Notes under the pieces: generated by a model
Told to the model about the DNA's origin: nothing
What the model saw: only the letters and a program-made list of their open reading frames with translations
Databases searched by the model: none
Position numbers and translations under genes: made by a program
In this document: positions 5,459 through 5,779 of the stretch, one piece after another
How positions within the stretch are numbered: the stretch's first letter is position 1
Layout: every line of letters starts with the position of its first letter
DNA from: an uncultured Alphaproteobacteria bacterium
GTDB taxonomy: Bacteria; Pseudomonadota; Alphaproteobacteria; Reyranellales; Reyranellaceae
Assembly (NCBI GenBank): GCA_903929895.1
Contig: CAIYWM010000705.1
Span: forward strand, 1-5,779
Direction: 5' to 3'
DNA length: 5,779 nt

Positions 5459-5779
5459 ATGGCCATCGAGCCCGTCCGCCGCAGCTTCGAGATCCTCGAG
5501 GCGCTGAGCCGGCGTCCGCACGGCACCATCGCCGTGCTGGCGGAGGAGACCGGCATGCCCCGCCCCACCGTGGCGCGCCTTCTGAACGGGCTGATCGAAC
5601 TGGGCTATGCAACGAAGGTCTCGCGCCTCATCGGCTATCGCCTGACCGACCGCGTGCTGGGCCTGGCCCAGGGCATCCGCTTCATCGATCACTTCGTCGG
5701 CGCGGCGGCGCCGCACATGCATCGTTTCACGCAGGTGCATGGATGGCCGCTCTATCTCGGCTCGATCAGCCACAGGGCA
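5459..5779 (+). CDS. IclR-family transcriptional regulator (N-terminal part, cut by window edge)
   Basis: 107 codons are visible of a family length near 250. The first part is an IclR winged helix-turn-helix: IEPVRRSFEILEAL (residues 3-16) leads into TIAVLAEETGMPRPTVARLLNGLIELGYA (23-51), where LAEETGMPRPTVARLL is the turn and recognition helix. The wing and linker follow with GYRLTDRVLGLAQG (59-72). The start of the ligand-binding domain is visible (APHMHRFTQVHGWPLYLGS, 84-102), whose remainder with the effector pocket lies outside. The gene is divergent from the Bug receptor, so it probably controls that run and itself in response to the imported compound or a breakdown product. The start is unsure: ATG 5459 is used here. 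The frame is open back to 5393, and GTG 5414 would add 15 residues (VPKSTESVLRNNVVA) that read like a plausible IclR N-terminus. Neither has a clear ribosome binding site. Activator or repressor role cannot be told. Confidence 0.93.
   Translation, partial: MAIEPVRRSFEILEALSRRPHGTIAVLAEETGMPRPTVARLLNGLIELGYATKVSRLIGYRLTDRVLGLAQGIRFIDHFVGAAAPHMHRFTQVHGWPLYLGSISHRA

Noticed and set aside
5438..5773. Minus-strand frame of 111 codons across the IclR gene
   Set aside because: It is antisense to a gene with a clear IclR helix-turn-helix and has no recognisable domain.

Overview
This GC-rich window most likely comes from an alphaproteobacterial chromosome, perhaps a Rhodospirillales or Hyphomicrobiales lineage. 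The basis is codon usage, a Bug-type solute-binding protein, and the block 'HIG1-like small membrane protein, PduO-type cobalamin adenosyltransferase, etfB', which I recall as a recurring alphaproteobacterial arrangement. The taxonomic call is inference; no rRNA or marker gene is present.

Layout. Seven genes lie on the minus strand and one, cut by the window end, on the plus strand. Reading the minus strand in its own direction (right to left): a Bug/TctC periplasmic binding protein (5358-4390), a TauD/TfdA-type Fe(II)/2-oxoglutarate dioxygenase (4380-3496), a HAD phosphatase-like hydrolase (GTG start 3482, stop 2829), an FAD amine oxidase (2844-1405), a 70-residue HIG1-like two-helix membrane protein (1398-1186) and a PduO-type cob(I)alamin adenosyltransferase (1182-586). 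Gaps between these six are 13 bp or less, or the genes overlap, so they look like one transcriptional unit. After a 154-bp spacer comes etfB (from 431, cut by the left edge). That spacer holds a good sigma70-type promoter and a short hairpin in the presumed etfB leader. An IclR-family regulator starts at about 5459 on the plus strand and runs off the right edge. It is divergent from the Bug gene, and a 13-bp perfect palindrome at 5432-5444 is a strong operator candidate.

How the genes may work together. The IclR, Bug, dioxygenase and HAD genes look like a small accessory catabolic module: a regulator, a capture protein, an oxidative enzyme and a phosphatase-like enzyme. It is fused by close spacing to the amine oxidase and then to more housekeeping-like genes for a respiratory-chain-associated membrane protein, adenosylcobalamin synthesis and electron transfer from acyl-CoA dehydrogenases. 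The substrate cannot be named from sequence. No membrane permease (TctA/TctB) is present in the window.

I found no RNA gene, mobile element, CRISPR array or clearly novel system. The most useful leads are the divergent operator, the mixed operon, the atypical ligand-loop region of the Bug protein and the etfB leader. Very long open frames antisense to the real genes (up to about 800 codons) are GC-driven shadows.
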